Assembly: GCA_946886475.1 (NCBI GenBank)
Contig: CAMPIQ010000048.1
Location: forward strand, 1-23,030
DNA length: 23,030 bases
Reading direction: 5' to 3'
DNA from: an uncultured Chitinophagales bacterium
GTDB taxonomy: Bacteria > Bacteroidota > Bacteroidia > Chitinophagales > Chitinophagaceae
Part shown: one piece after another, positions 5,994-16,200 of the stretch
How positions within the stretch are numbered: position 1 is the first letter of the stretch
How the letters are laid out: each line of letters begins with the position of its first letter
Translations under genes and position numbers: made by a program
The notes under the pieces: generated by a model
Told to the model about the DNA's origin: nothing
The model's database searches: none
Seen by the model: the letters and a program-made list of their open reading frames with translations, nothing else

Positions 5994-7982
5994 TTAATTT
6001 CTGATCACTTTAAATTCTGTTCTACGGTTCTTCTCCCTTCCTTCAGGATTATCAGTACCATCCGGATTTTCATTTGGTTCAACCGGAAGGCTTTCACCAT
6101 AACCCTTAGCGCTTAGTCTATCCCTTGCTATTCCATTCCTGATCAAATAATCCACCACTGCTTTAGCCCTGGCTTCGGAAAGCTTCTGGTTATAGCTATC
6201 CGAACCTTTACTATCTGTATGACCGCTGATCTCTATTTCCAGCTTAGGATAGGTGTTCAGCATTTTCACGATCTGGTCAAGTGCCGGGAATGATTCAGGT
6301 TTGATCTGAGATTTATCGTATTCATAAAATACATTCTCCACAACAAAGCTTTCATTCACTTTAGGCGGTTCAGGCACCAGGCATAATCTTTCTATGTTCA
6401 TGGACTCTGCTTCCACATCAGCAGGAATACTTACTTTCAGATTCCCGGGTAAAAATCCATCAGCTGTAGCCTGTAAAACAAGTGGCTGGTATTCTTCCAT
6501 TGTAAAACGGTACACACCATCTGCACCTACCTTACCGGTAAAAACAGTCTGGTTGGTTTTTGCATCGGTTAAAATAACCGTTGCCCCAGGCAATAGTTTA
6601 GTGCCATCACAGGAAACAATTGTTCCCGAGATCTGCCTGAGCGGTCTTACTTTATTCAGGTTGAATAATTCAAGACAGCAGGCTGCTTCCCTGTCAGAAC
6701 TAAGCCATACTTTCTCCAGCATATTTTTGGCGCTGCCCATACTTAAAAAATACATGTCATCCTTAATTGAATTAACCGGATAACCCAGGTTCTCAGCGCT
6801 GGTCCAGCTGCCGATCTTCCCTTTGCTCTTGAACAGGTCATAACCACCCATTCCTATCTTACCATTCGAAGCAAAGACAAGTGTTTCTGAAGCTGCATGA
6901 TAAGAAGGCGACTGCTCGTCACCAGCCGTATTGATGGCACTTCCTGCATTTACAGGTGTTCCGGGATTTCCTTCAGCTGAAAGTTCAGCATACCAGATGT
7001 CATATCCACCCTGACCACCCGCACGGTCGCTTGAAAATAAAATATATTTCCCGTCGGAAGTGATGAAAGGTTGCTGGTTATTTGATCCGGCTGCATTGAT
7101 CTCCGCTCCCAGCTTAACGGGTTCGGACCAGCCAACTGCACTTCTTGTACTGGTAAAAACAGATGATGTTTTTTGATTTACGTTGACACTCCACCTGGTA
7201 AAAAATATGGTGTTGCCATCAGGTGTTGCCGATCCTACACCCTGTTCCATTTCTTCGGGCTGGGATATTACCAGCTGCTCCACCGTATTCAGTCCTGCTG
7301 CAGTTAAGGATGCCTGGTACAAACGGTTTTTGTATTTATTATCCTTGTCAGTATCCAGCGGCTTTGTGGAAGTAAACAAAATCATTGATGTGCCCAGCGG
7401 AGCAGAAGCATAGGTAGCACCCGCAGCATTCACACCTCCATCTTTTTTTACCGAATAATACTTCAGATCTTTTTTAGATAATTCTTTTTGTATAAAACGA
7501 AGGTTTTGAATTTCCCTTTCCGCCCGGGTTTTATATTCATCCTGCATGGTATAACTGCTGAGGAAGGATTGAAATCCTGTTTCCGCTTCACTGTATCGTG
7601 CCAGGGCACGCAGCATAGTGCTGTGATGGAACAGGGCAAGCGGGAACCTGTCCTTTGACTGCTCAATTACCTGTTTGTATAAGGGTTCAGCCTTTTCGGG
7701 ATAATTCAACTGACGGTAGCTTTCAGCCAGATTCCAGAGCGCCTGCTCTTTGGAAGTTGCAGCGGTCACTGTTTTCTTGGAAACAGTTTGTGCAGTATAG
7801 GGATTGAATGATGCTTTTGACTGGTCATCCTTACCAAAATATTTTTCGTAATAAGCAGCCGCCGAAGCATAATCACCTTTTGAAAAATATCTGTCTGCAG
7901 CCTTCAGGTAATCCTGAACAAACTGGCCATACATGGAAAAAACCACAAAACAAAGAACCGAGGTGGTAACTATTTTTTTCAT
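5994..7982 (-). CDS. PorE-like OmpA-family protein with TPR, WD40-like and regulatory domains
   Basis: A 662-residue periplasmic or outer-membrane-associated protein. From the start MKKIVTTSVLCF (7980-7982) a signal peptide ends near MYGQ. The order of domains is tetratricopeptide-like helices (about 20-150, YLKAADRYFSKGDYASAAAYYEKYF and WNLAESYRQLNYPEKAEPLYKQ), a WD40/PD40-like beta-propeller (about 180-440, with repeated SDGKYILFSSDRAGGQGGYDIW-type blades), a carboxypeptidase-regulatory-like Ig fold (about 450-535, ISGTIVSCDGTKLLPGATV) and a C-terminal OmpA domain (about 550-660). The OmpA part keeps SGHTDSKGS and NRRTEF, whose Asp and Arg bind diaminopimelate in peptidoglycan. This order is that reported for PorE of Porphyromonas gingivalis. 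The gene lies 49 bp after a PorP/SprF gene and is followed by a terminator. It may anchor an export or adhesin complex to the cell wall; whether it is the core PorE or a paralogue dedicated to this locus cannot be told here. Confidence 0.88.
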   Translation of the reverse strand: MKKIVTTSVLCFVVFSMYGQFVQDYLKAADRYFSKGDYASAAAYYEKYFGKDDQSKASFNPYTAQTVSKKTVTAATSKEQALWNLAESYRQLNYPEKAEPLYKQVIEQSKDRFPLALFHHSTMLRALARYSEAETGFQSFLSSYTMQDEYKTRAEREIQNLRFIQKELSKKDLKYYSVKKDGGVNAAGATYASAPLGTSMILFTSTKPLDTDKDNKYKNRLYQASLTAAGLNTVEQLVISQPEEMEQGVGSATPDGNTIFFTRWSVNVNQKTSSVFTSTRSAVGWSEPVKLGAEINAAGSNNQQPFITSDGKYILFSSDRAGGQGGYDIWYAELSAEGNPGTPVNAGSAINTAGDEQSPSYHAASETLVFASNGKIGMGGYDLFKSKGKIGSWTSAENLGYPVNSIKDDMYFLSMGSAKNMLEKVWLSSDREAACCLELFNLNKVRPLRQISGTIVSCDGTKLLPGATVILTDAKTNQTVFTGKVGADGVYRFTMEEYQPLVLQATADGFLPGNLKVSIPADVEAESMNIERLCLVPEPPKVNESFVVENVFYEYDKSQIKPESFPALDQIVKMLNTYPKLEIEISGHTDSKGSDSYNQKLSEARAKAVVDYLIRNGIARDRLSAKGYGESLPVEPNENPDGTDNPEGREKNRRTEFKVIRN

Positions 7983-8031
7983 CTGAATTATTTGAATCAA
8001 TTATTGAATGATCAACAAATACATTTATGAA

Positions 8032-9033
8032 TTAAAGTCTTGGACAAATGAAATCCACTTCCGGTGTTTTAGCAGATTTTCTGCCAATGTATGAAAGTGA
8101 TATCTCGAAACTGTTGGATCCTCTTGCCATTTTTCCAAGATCTGAGGTATTGATATCATAGCTTGCTCCCAATACCATGTTCTTATAGGTAAACCCAACA
8201 AAAGGCGACACCATATCCTTATACCTGTAGTTGGCACCAATCATCAGGTCAAGCTCAGGGTTGGCCGTATAACTGGCATAAGCACCTGCCATTCTTTCTT
8301 CTGCTGTACCCTGTTTTAAATAAAGAAGATTTGGCGTTAAGCTGAAATTATCGGAAAGCTTCAACCTTATGCCGCCATGAAAAGTATAACGCATAGGTAT
8401 AACCGCACCTTCATCAGATGCAAAATCATCCGTTGGTTTGGTAATATGGGAAATGGAAAATCCTGCGAAAATATTTGCTTTTTTGCCTGGTGCCGCATCA
8501 AAGTACACCACACCGGCAGTAGCATCAAAAGCAGCTGCGGAATTCCTTCTCAGCATATCGGCCGAAGTAGTACCGGGATTGTATCCGGTAATAGGATTCC
8601 ACTGATCACCAAAGGTTAACTTGGTACGGTCGAATTTTCTTTGAATAAGACCGGCCTGCAATCCAAATACAAGTCTTCCGGTTTCCATCGGTCCAAATCT
8701 CACTCCCGTATAGGCAAAGTTGGCATAAGCCGTAGTATAACTGTATCCCCCTTCCCCTGCTGTCTGGTTCAGGATGCTCGCACCCAGGTTGAGGTTATTG
8801 GCAGTAGTGAATTCAGCTGACAGACCAGCTGTTGAAAACGGAGAACTGATGTTTCCCCACTGGTTACGATAGATACCCGATAAACGGTACTGGCCATCGA
8901 AAGCACCGGTAAGCGCCGGGTTGAGCCAGGAAGGATAAACGTAGTATTGGGTAAAATGTGGATCTACCTGTGCCTGTATCTTCATGGTAGACATAAGTAC
9001 CAGCGTAAATAAGCACAAAACAATCTTTCTCAT
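8032..9033 (-). CDS. PorP/SprF family T9SS-associated outer membrane protein (operon copy)
   Basis: A 333-residue predicted outer-membrane beta-barrel. MRKIVLCLFTLVLMSTMKIQA is a signal peptide cleaved before QVDPHFTQYY, and the mature start HFTQYYVYPSWLNPALTGAF is the PorP/SprF signature. The glycine- and aromatic-rich strands are typical (LNLGASILNQTAGEGGYSY, RLVFGLQAGLIQRKFD), as is the C-terminal FICPRL. It is the third gene of the run that begins with the giant adhesin: 56 bp after the 1376-residue CTD protein and 49 bp before the OmpA gene. This arrangement resembles sprB-sprF, where the PorP-like protein is needed for surface display of the large CTD protein just upstream. It is clearly diverged from the second copy at 4888-5907, so the two are not a recent duplication. 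Confidence 0.92.
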   Translation of the reverse strand: MRKIVLCLFTLVLMSTMKIQAQVDPHFTQYYVYPSWLNPALTGAFDGQYRLSGIYRNQWGNISSPFSTAGLSAEFTTANNLNLGASILNQTAGEGGYSYTTAYANFAYTGVRFGPMETGRLVFGLQAGLIQRKFDRTKLTFGDQWNPITGYNPGTTSADMLRRNSAAAFDATAGVVYFDAAPGKKANIFAGFSISHITKPTDDFASDEGAVIPMRYTFHGGIRLKLSDNFSLTPNLLYLKQGTAEERMAGAYASYTANPELDLMIGANYRYKDMVSPFVGFTYKNMVLGASYDINTSDLGKMARGSNSFEISLSYIGRKSAKTPEVDFICPRL

Positions 9034-9061
9034 CGCGTTTGTTTTATTTGTTTATTATAAG

Positions 9062-9079
9062 GATGCAGTAAACCGCATC
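9062..9079 (-). other. Intercistronic hairpin between the CTD protein and PorP/SprF genes
   Basis: As minus-strand RNA, GATGCGG, loop UUUA and CUGCAUC form a 7-bp stem with one G-U pair. On the plus strand the same position would be an A-C mismatch, so the structure suits the minus-strand transcript. No T-run follows, so it is not an intrinsic terminator; it could act in mRNA processing or stability. It is short and may be chance. Confidence 0.35.
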
Positions 9080-9089
9080 ATTTAATTCA

Positions 9090-12000
9090 TCATCTTAAAA
9101 TGGTTACAGAACCGGTTATGGGCTTAAAGCCATTTTCCAGCCTGATCACGTAATAATAGGCACCTACCGGCAGGTCGTTCCCTTTCAGTTTACCATTCCA
9201 TGGATCACTGTACCCTTTCGATATAAATACCCGCTGTCCATACCTGTTGAATACTTCCACGGTACAGCCTGGGTAATCCGTAAGGTTGGGTAGCAGCCAC
9301 AGGTCGTGTATGCCATCTCCATTTGGTGAAAACACATTGGGCACTTTCACCTGCCTGAATATCCTTACACTCATTGAATCAACAGAGGTGCATCCAAAAT
9401 CACCTGTTGCAGTCAGAATATATTGCTGATCGGACAGTGCTACCAGCGATGGAGTAAGTGAGGTTGGATCACTTAATCCAAATGAAGGTGTCCAGCTAAA
9501 GCTTAATGAAGGTGAATTGGCTGTTGCCTGGAATTGCACCTGTGTTCCTTCGGGAACAATAAAGGACCGTCCTGCATCTATCACTGGTTGAAGGTGAACG
9601 GTTACGGTTTTAATAAATGGATCTGAAGTACAACCGGCAGCATTGATAACAATCAGGCTAACAGGGAATGTTCCCGGATTGGCAAATTGTTTGTTTGGCT
9701 GCTGCGCGGTTTCTATTGGAGTTCCATCGCCAAAATCCCATTTCCATTCTGTAATGGTACTGTTGTCTGCAAAGCTTGCATCAATAAAAACCGTATTGGC
9801 GCCCTGGCAAAGTTCTGAAGGTGTTACTTCAAAATCAGCAACAGGCTTATTATAAAAATCATTTACCGTTTGTGTAACCACATGCTGGCAACCATACGAT
9901 GAAGTTGCTGTAAGGCTTACATTATAATTACCTGCAGAGGCATAAGTGTAAGATGGGTTTTCTGAGGTGGAAGTGCCTGGAACTGCATCTCCGAAATTCC
10001 ACTGGTAACTCAGGGCAGAATTGTCCGAAACACTACTTGTATTCTGGAACAGGGCTGGTCCGGGTAAACAGATCTTAACCGGCACCGTAAATGAAGCAGT
10101 TGGTAACGGATGCACTGTTACCAGTTTGGAGAAAGTATCGCTCTTACAACCACGGTCGCTGGTTACCGCATGTTTCACCAGGTAATCCCCATCAGTTGAA
10201 TAGGTGATGGTGACAGGAGCGGCATTATTATTCGTTTGCACGTCGCCGTTACCCAGGTTCCAGCCCCAGGTTTGTATTGCGCCAGAAGCAATAGTTGAAC
10301 TGCTGGTAAACGTAAAGGCTTCATTGAGACATACATCATCAATTGAGGTAAATGAGGCCACAGGCTTTGGATAAACCTCAATTGTATTATTGATCGCTGC
10401 CGTGCAGCCGGTTGTTGTTGTATAATTATAGGTAACCGTATGTATACCCGCTCCGGCAACAGCAGGATCGAAGCTTCCGTCGGCACTTACACCGGGCCCG
10501 CTATATATTCCCGAACCCGGAACCCCGTTTGTAACCGAAGCGGTGGCAACGGAAATTCCTGTTACATCCTGGCAAACAGCGGCAAGTGCAGGATAAAGAA
10601 GTTTCGGTGCCAGGTTGAAAGTGGTTTCAATGGTTGTATCCTTTACACAACCCTGGCTGGATGTGGCAGAATAATAAATATCGTAGGCACCAAATTCAGT
10701 ATAGATGTGAGATGGACTTTTGGCTATTGATGTATTTGGATTAGACGCGGTGGCATTGGCATCTCCAAAATTCCAGTTATGACTGGAAATAGACTGCCCG
10801 TCGGGTGTTGCCGTTGTGTTATCGAAAAGCACCTCACCATTTTCGGGAAGGCATCCCAATGGAAAGCTGATAGAAACAACAGGCTTTGAATAAACGGTAA
10901 CAACTTTTTCCAGGGTATCACTGATACAGGTTGCACTGAGTGCGGCCACCAGCTTTACCGTATACGATCCATAATCAGGATAAAGAATGGATTGTGCCGT
11001 TGGAGTAGTACTGTTGCTGACATTACCATTTCCAAAGTCCCAGTAATAATTATTTATGGCAGATGAGCCGTCATAGGTGGCAGCAGGTGTCAGGCTGATT
11101 GAAGCATCTTCACATAATGAACCGGATCCGCTAATACTAACTACCGGCGGCGCATAAACGCTGATAGGCATGGTTGTATCAGCTACACATCCATCAGATG
11201 TTACTACACTAAGGCTCACATCCTGGTTAATACCGGGCGCAAAAAGATGAATTGTATCCTGACCGGTTGCAGTGGCACCACCCGGAAAACTCCAGTCCCA
11301 GCTGGCAAGTTCATATCCTTCGGCTGTTGAAGCAGCTGCATTGAGATAAACTGTATCGAGCGAACATCCTGTAGCATGCGTGATCTGGAAAGAAGCTTTT
11401 GGTTTTGGTTTTACATCCACATAAATTTTCAGCTCTTCCGTATTGTTGCAATTTTCTATGGAAGGATGGGTTGATACAATTGGGATTTCGTATGTACCAG
11501 CGATGCTGAATTCATATGTTCCGGGCAACCTGTATTTATAATAAGTGATGCCGTTCACCACAACCGTTTCCACGGCTACAGGTGCATTGTCGGTGTAATC
11601 AGTATTGGGAGAAAGACCGCTGGTGATTGTACTCAGTCTCCAGATAAGTTTTGTAGGCTGGTAGGCCATCAGCGCGGATAATTCCACCGTGGTATTGGTA
11701 CAGGTGAATTCGTGTTCCGGCCTGGTGGGATCAAGTGAATTATGAATGGAACTGATGGCTGAAAGATTATTGATCAGTGTTCCTGCATTGTACCCATAAC
11801 TTTCAACAGAACCAAGACCGTAGGTGATGGCGGTAAAAGCAGAATCACTTTCAACTATGCATTGCCCCGGCGGCGGCGTAGGTGGCAATGGGGTTGTCCA
11901 CTTGCGCACAACTATTGTATAACCGGAAAGGTTGGGATGAGGGTAGGTATGTATTGAACCGGAAGGGATAGATGAAATGGCCTGGCCATCTATACGAAGT

Positions 12001-13220
12001 GATGAGAGGGCAGTTCCTCCGGTTGGGATGATCATTGTAAGATAATTGGTACCGATCCTTTCTTCATTGTTCCTGAAGAAACCGATCCTTTTGATGGCCT
12101 GTTCAATAGGACTGAGATAGATCATTTCAGGATCACCGGTTCCGCTGTAACCACATTGTCCGCTCGAAGGCATATACTGCGCCACCATGATTGGTTTATC
12201 AGCTTCTATAAAATCTGCAGTGGTTGACTGGAACTCATAATAAAAATTACCATTGAGCGCAGTAAGTGTGGTGCCATTCCTCTTTACAACAGTTCCAGGT
12301 TCCTTAATAGCCACCCTTACCACCGAACCATTGAATTGCGAAGGGCTGTTGGCATGTGAAAATGGAGCAGTAAGGTATCTTTTACCCCAGGCCTGAAATG
12401 GAAAGATCTGTTGCATGATATTATCACCCGATCCGCCGCCTCCTGTTGGACAGGTAATGGCTGTACGGCTGCTACCTGCAAAAACCGCTATGGGAAAACA
12501 ATCACCATTTGCATTGGCAATGGATTTCACTCTTGTGCCGGTAAGTTCCCTGCCGGAACTGCTGGTAAGAGAAGCTCCTATCACCTGGTAGATCTGGCCT
12601 TTATTCAGTGTTGCTGTAAATGGAGCACTGGCCGGCCGGTTGTTCCTTGTTAGAACTGAAGGTGTAATTTCTATTACAGTATTGTCTTCCTTGGCCACAA
12701 CATACAACCAGGAAAAACAATTATTGCTTCCATAATTCTGCTGGCTGTTGATGGATGCATACGAATAACCCCAGGTTTCAACCGGCATCAGCATGGTGGC
12801 ACCTGATGATGCCGAACCAAAAATATGAGCGTAGGCCACTATGGGCACATCACTTACTATATGGATACCGCGGTTAAACAAACCTTCACCACCCGTTCCG
12901 CCAAAGCTTGGAGGAAGGGAGTATAAGCGGCAGTCATTCGCACCACCCTTGGGTATATATTCGGAGGCTATTACCGAATTGGCAGGGATACTGTAATTCC
13001 TCACCCATGCCGTTCCATTGATGGTTACCGTAACATTGGCGGCCTGCTCGGCACTGAAATACAAAACCATTTCCTGACTGTTACTCTGGCCGGGTTCCAT
13101 AAACTGGTGATGTCCGTAACCAACCCAAAATTCCTTACCGCGGTTGGAAAGGTTTTGAGAAAACCCTCCCAACCAGCTTAAGATGAAGCCTGTCGCGGCA
13201 ATAAATTTTATTGTTCTCAT
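9090..13220 (-). CDS. Secreted PKD-repeat adhesin with IgGFc-binding-like block and type B T9SS CTD
   Basis: A 1376-residue secreted surface protein. I chose the ATG at 13218-13220 (MRTIKFIAATGF); a GTG three codons earlier is also in frame. A signal peptide ends near GGFSQ. Residues about 25-480 form an IgGFc-binding-protein N-terminal-like block opening with GKEFWVGYGHHQ and including NGTAWVRNYSIPANSVI and SGATMLMP. A linker domain follows (about 505-610). Next come about six PKD domains (from about 610 to 1210, with WDFGNG, WNFGDA and WKWDFGDGTP cores, usually one Cys pair each) interrupted by an Ig-like unit near 880-955, then a final Ig/PKD-like unit. The last 85 residues or so (VPNVFSPNGDGIHDLW, FNRYGQRVF, DPWNGKLKGNDLPVGAYYY, ending SVTILR) are the gliding-motility-associated CTD. 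Expected route: Sec, then T9SS to the cell surface. It lies 19 bp after the giant adhesin gene and 56 bp before PorP/SprF. The ligand is unknown; IgGFc binding is only a family name. Confidence 0.92.
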   Translation of the reverse strand: MRTIKFIAATGFILSWLGGFSQNLSNRGKEFWVGYGHHQFMEPGQSNSQEMVLYFSAEQAANVTVTINGTAWVRNYSIPANSVIASEYIPKGGANDCRLYSLPPSFGGTGGEGLFNRGIHIVSDVPIVAYAHIFGSASSGATMLMPVETWGYSYASINSQQNYGSNNCFSWLYVVAKEDNTVIEITPSVLTRNNRPASAPFTATLNKGQIYQVIGASLTSSSGRELTGTRVKSIANANGDCFPIAVFAGSSRTAITCPTGGGGSGDNIMQQIFPFQAWGKRYLTAPFSHANSPSQFNGSVVRVAIKEPGTVVKRNGTTLTALNGNFYYEFQSTTADFIEADKPIMVAQYMPSSGQCGYSGTGDPEMIYLSPIEQAIKRIGFFRNNEERIGTNYLTMIIPTGGTALSSLRIDGQAISSIPSGSIHTYPHPNLSGYTIVVRKWTTPLPPTPPPGQCIVESDSAFTAITYGLGSVESYGYNAGTLINNLSAISSIHNSLDPTRPEHEFTCTNTTVELSALMAYQPTKLIWRLSTITSGLSPNTDYTDNAPVAVETVVVNGITYYKYRLPGTYEFSIAGTYEIPIVSTHPSIENCNNTEELKIYVDVKPKPKASFQITHATGCSLDTVYLNAAASTAEGYELASWDWSFPGGATATGQDTIHLFAPGINQDVSLSVVTSDGCVADTTMPISVYAPPVVSISGSGSLCEDASISLTPAATYDGSSAINNYYWDFGNGNVSNSTTPTAQSILYPDYGSYTVKLVAALSATCISDTLEKVVTVYSKPVVSISFPLGCLPENGEVLFDNTTATPDGQSISSHNWNFGDANATASNPNTSIAKSPSHIYTEFGAYDIYYSATSSQGCVKDTTIETTFNLAPKLLYPALAAVCQDVTGISVATASVTNGVPGSGIYSGPGVSADGSFDPAVAGAGIHTVTYNYTTTTGCTAAINNTIEVYPKPVASFTSIDDVCLNEAFTFTSSSTIASGAIQTWGWNLGNGDVQTNNNAAPVTITYSTDGDYLVKHAVTSDRGCKSDTFSKLVTVHPLPTASFTVPVKICLPGPALFQNTSSVSDNSALSYQWNFGDAVPGTSTSENPSYTYASAGNYNVSLTATSSYGCQHVVTQTVNDFYNKPVADFEVTPSELCQGANTVFIDASFADNSTITEWKWDFGDGTPIETAQQPNKQFANPGTFPVSLIVINAAGCTSDPFIKTVTVHLQPVIDAGRSFIVPEGTQVQFQATANSPSLSFSWTPSFGLSDPTSLTPSLVALSDQQYILTATGDFGCTSVDSMSVRIFRQVKVPNVFSPNGDGIHDLWLLPNLTDYPGCTVEVFNRYGQRVFISKGYSDPWNGKLKGNDLPVGAYYYVIRLENGFKPITGSVTILR

Positions 13221-13239
13221 AGTACTCACTTTCCAATTT

Positions 13240-16200
13240 TTATCTGATCAGGTTCACAGAGCCCTTGCGCTGCAGTTTTCTGCCATCGGTAAGTACAATA
13301 TCACATACATACATGTATACACCTGATGGCTGCACCTTTTGTCCATACTGGCCATTCCAGCTTGCTGACTGCGACCTTGATTCGAAGATCTTTTCACCCC
13401 ACTGGTTGAAGATCATGAATCGCATTTCCCTGATGGAATTACCATACACCCTTAACACATCATTCAATCCATCACCATTAGGCGTAAAGGAATTCGGAAT
13501 GAATACTTCATCGGTTAAGGTTTGGGCCGTTGCCTGTCCTGTTGAAGGCTGACAACCACCTGTTGCCCTTACTGAAAGGGTTACAGTTTGACCTACCGTC
13601 AACCCTGAAATCGTATGGGTAAGACCGTTAGGTCCGGATGAAGGCTGGCTCCAGCTGGTACCGGCATTGGTACTTATTTCATAACCAGTTGCACCTGGCA
13701 CTGCATTCCAGGTAAACCTGATTGCATTGGCTCCTATAGAATCGGCAACCACTACAGGCGCTGAAAGCTGAGGCTGAACCGTTACCTGAATTCTTGTACG
13801 GCCATTGCCTGCACAACCATTGAGTGTTGAACCAACATACAGGCTCATAGGAGCAGTAACATTGGTAATGGTATAGCTTGTTCCGGTATGCACTACGTTA
13901 CCACCAGCCGCTGCATCATACCAGGTGTACACTGCATTCGCAACCGGATTTTGTACCGTGAATGTAACATTGGAGTTGAGACAGGCATTTACGGAATCTG
14001 GCGCAAAACTAACGGCCGGACCTTCAGTGATGTTTAGCGGTTTGGTTACCGTTCCGATACAACCATCTACTGTCACCACATCAAGTTTGATATCATAGCT
14101 TCCGGCAGGAGTAAATGCCTGTGTGGCATTTTGTCCGGTAGCTGTTGTTCCATTATCAAAATCCCATGTCCATGTAGCTGCAGGTGTAATGTTCTGACCT
14201 ACCACGCCATTGAACTGAACTGTTGAACCCACACATACAACTGATGGTAATGTGAAATCAGGCACCGGTGCTGGTCTTACATCAATGGTAAGAGAAGTTT
14301 CCATCCTGTTGTTACAACCTTCAATATCAGGATGTGTGATAAAGATCGGAATGGCAAATATTCCTGTACCTGTGAAAGTGAAGTCCTGGTTAACTGTGTA
14401 TTTATAATAAGTTATTCCATTGATCACTTCCGTGCTTACAGGTGTTGGATTGTTTTGAGTAAGATCTGCATTTGGTGATAAACCAGGTACCTGGCTGAAC
14501 ATCCATTCAATGTTAGTTGGCTGGATGGTAGAAAGGAAGCTTACCTGGAACGGAGCATTCTCACAGGTATAGGTACTTGAACCGGTACCTGTTGAGAGTA
14601 CGTTCAGATAAGACGGATACACATTCAGGTTCTTAACCAGCGTGCCTGCATTATAACCATAGCTTTCTGCTGAACCAAAGCCATAAGTGATGGCAGTAAA
14701 GGCTGAATCACTGGTTACAATGCTCTGACCATTGGAAGCCGCCCATCTCTTAACTACCACAGTATAACCGTTCAGGCCCTGGTGTGGATAGGTATAATCA
14801 AATGTATTGCTAGCATCCACCATTAGTGTGCTGAGGCCTGCAGTTGGAATGATCAATGTAAGGTACTGCGTGGTGATATTATATTCCGTATTCCTGTAAA
14901 GGGCCACGCTCTTAATACCCTGTTCAATCGGACTCAGATAGATCATCTCCGGATCGCGTACACCTGCATTTTGTGTACAACCGCTGGCTGAAGACTGCGA
15001 TGGTACAAACTGGGCTACCATGATTGGTTTATCAGCTAAAATATAATCTGAACTATCGCTGTTGAACTGATAATACAGGTTGTCGATAAGGTTGGAAAGC
15101 ACCACACCGTTCCTTGTAACAACGGTAGTTGGATCTTTCACCACCACTTTAAAGATATTGGTATGCAAACGGTCGGCGCCCAGTGAACTGGATGTTACGG
15201 CGGTTAGATACCTTCTGCCCCATGCTTTATAAGGGAAATTCTGTTGTATGATGTTATCACCACTGCCGGTTGGGTTGGCATTGTCGCAACCGATATTGGT
15301 ACGGCTGCTACCGGAGAATACGGCAATCGGATAACATTTTCCACTTGCATTGGCAATGGATTTCACTTTAGTACCGGTAAGGTCATAACCATCGCTTCCG
15401 CTGATGATGGCGCCCAGTACCTGGTACACTTCACCCTTCCTTAACTGAATGGTGAATGGTACACCTGCCGGCCTGCCGTTAAGGGTTGGCTTGGAAGGAA
15501 TGATCTCTACAACTGTACTATCGTATGCTGCAACCACATTCACCCACGAATAGGTATTGGATGCATAATTCTGTTTTGATGTGAGTGCATAATATTCATA
15601 TCCATAGGTACCCACAGGCAATAGCATGGTTGCACCCGAATTGGTATTACCATAGATATGCGCATAGGCAGTGATGGGTGCATTACTCTCGATGCTGATA
15701 CCGCGGGTTGATAAACCTTCATCGGTAAGCCTTGCATCAAATGCGCCGAACTTAGGAATGAAATCACTGGAGATCACTGAATTCGCAGGCACGTTGTAGG
15801 TCTTGGCCCAGCTGGTTCCATTGATCCTTACAGTAACCGTAGCAGGCGTTACACCGGCTCCCAGATAAAGCACCATTTCCTGTGCGTTACCTGATCCGAA
15901 ATCCTGGTGGTGTCCATAACCAACCCAGAACTTCTTACCCATATTTGATGAATCGGATGGATCAACCACTATCGGTGGTCTTGGTAAGGCCTGGCCATCT
16001 GTTAATCCTGTGTATTTATCCATTACCTGCAAATCAGCTTCGTTAATGGTATTGGCTAATGAATCTATCACGCTTGTGGTAGAAATGGTCCAGGTAGTTC
16101 CCGACTGTGTGCGTCCCATCTTGATCATGGATTCATTTGGAATCAGTCCTCTCCATGGATCCAGATAGTATTGTTGTACCGTATGACCGGTTGGATCAGT

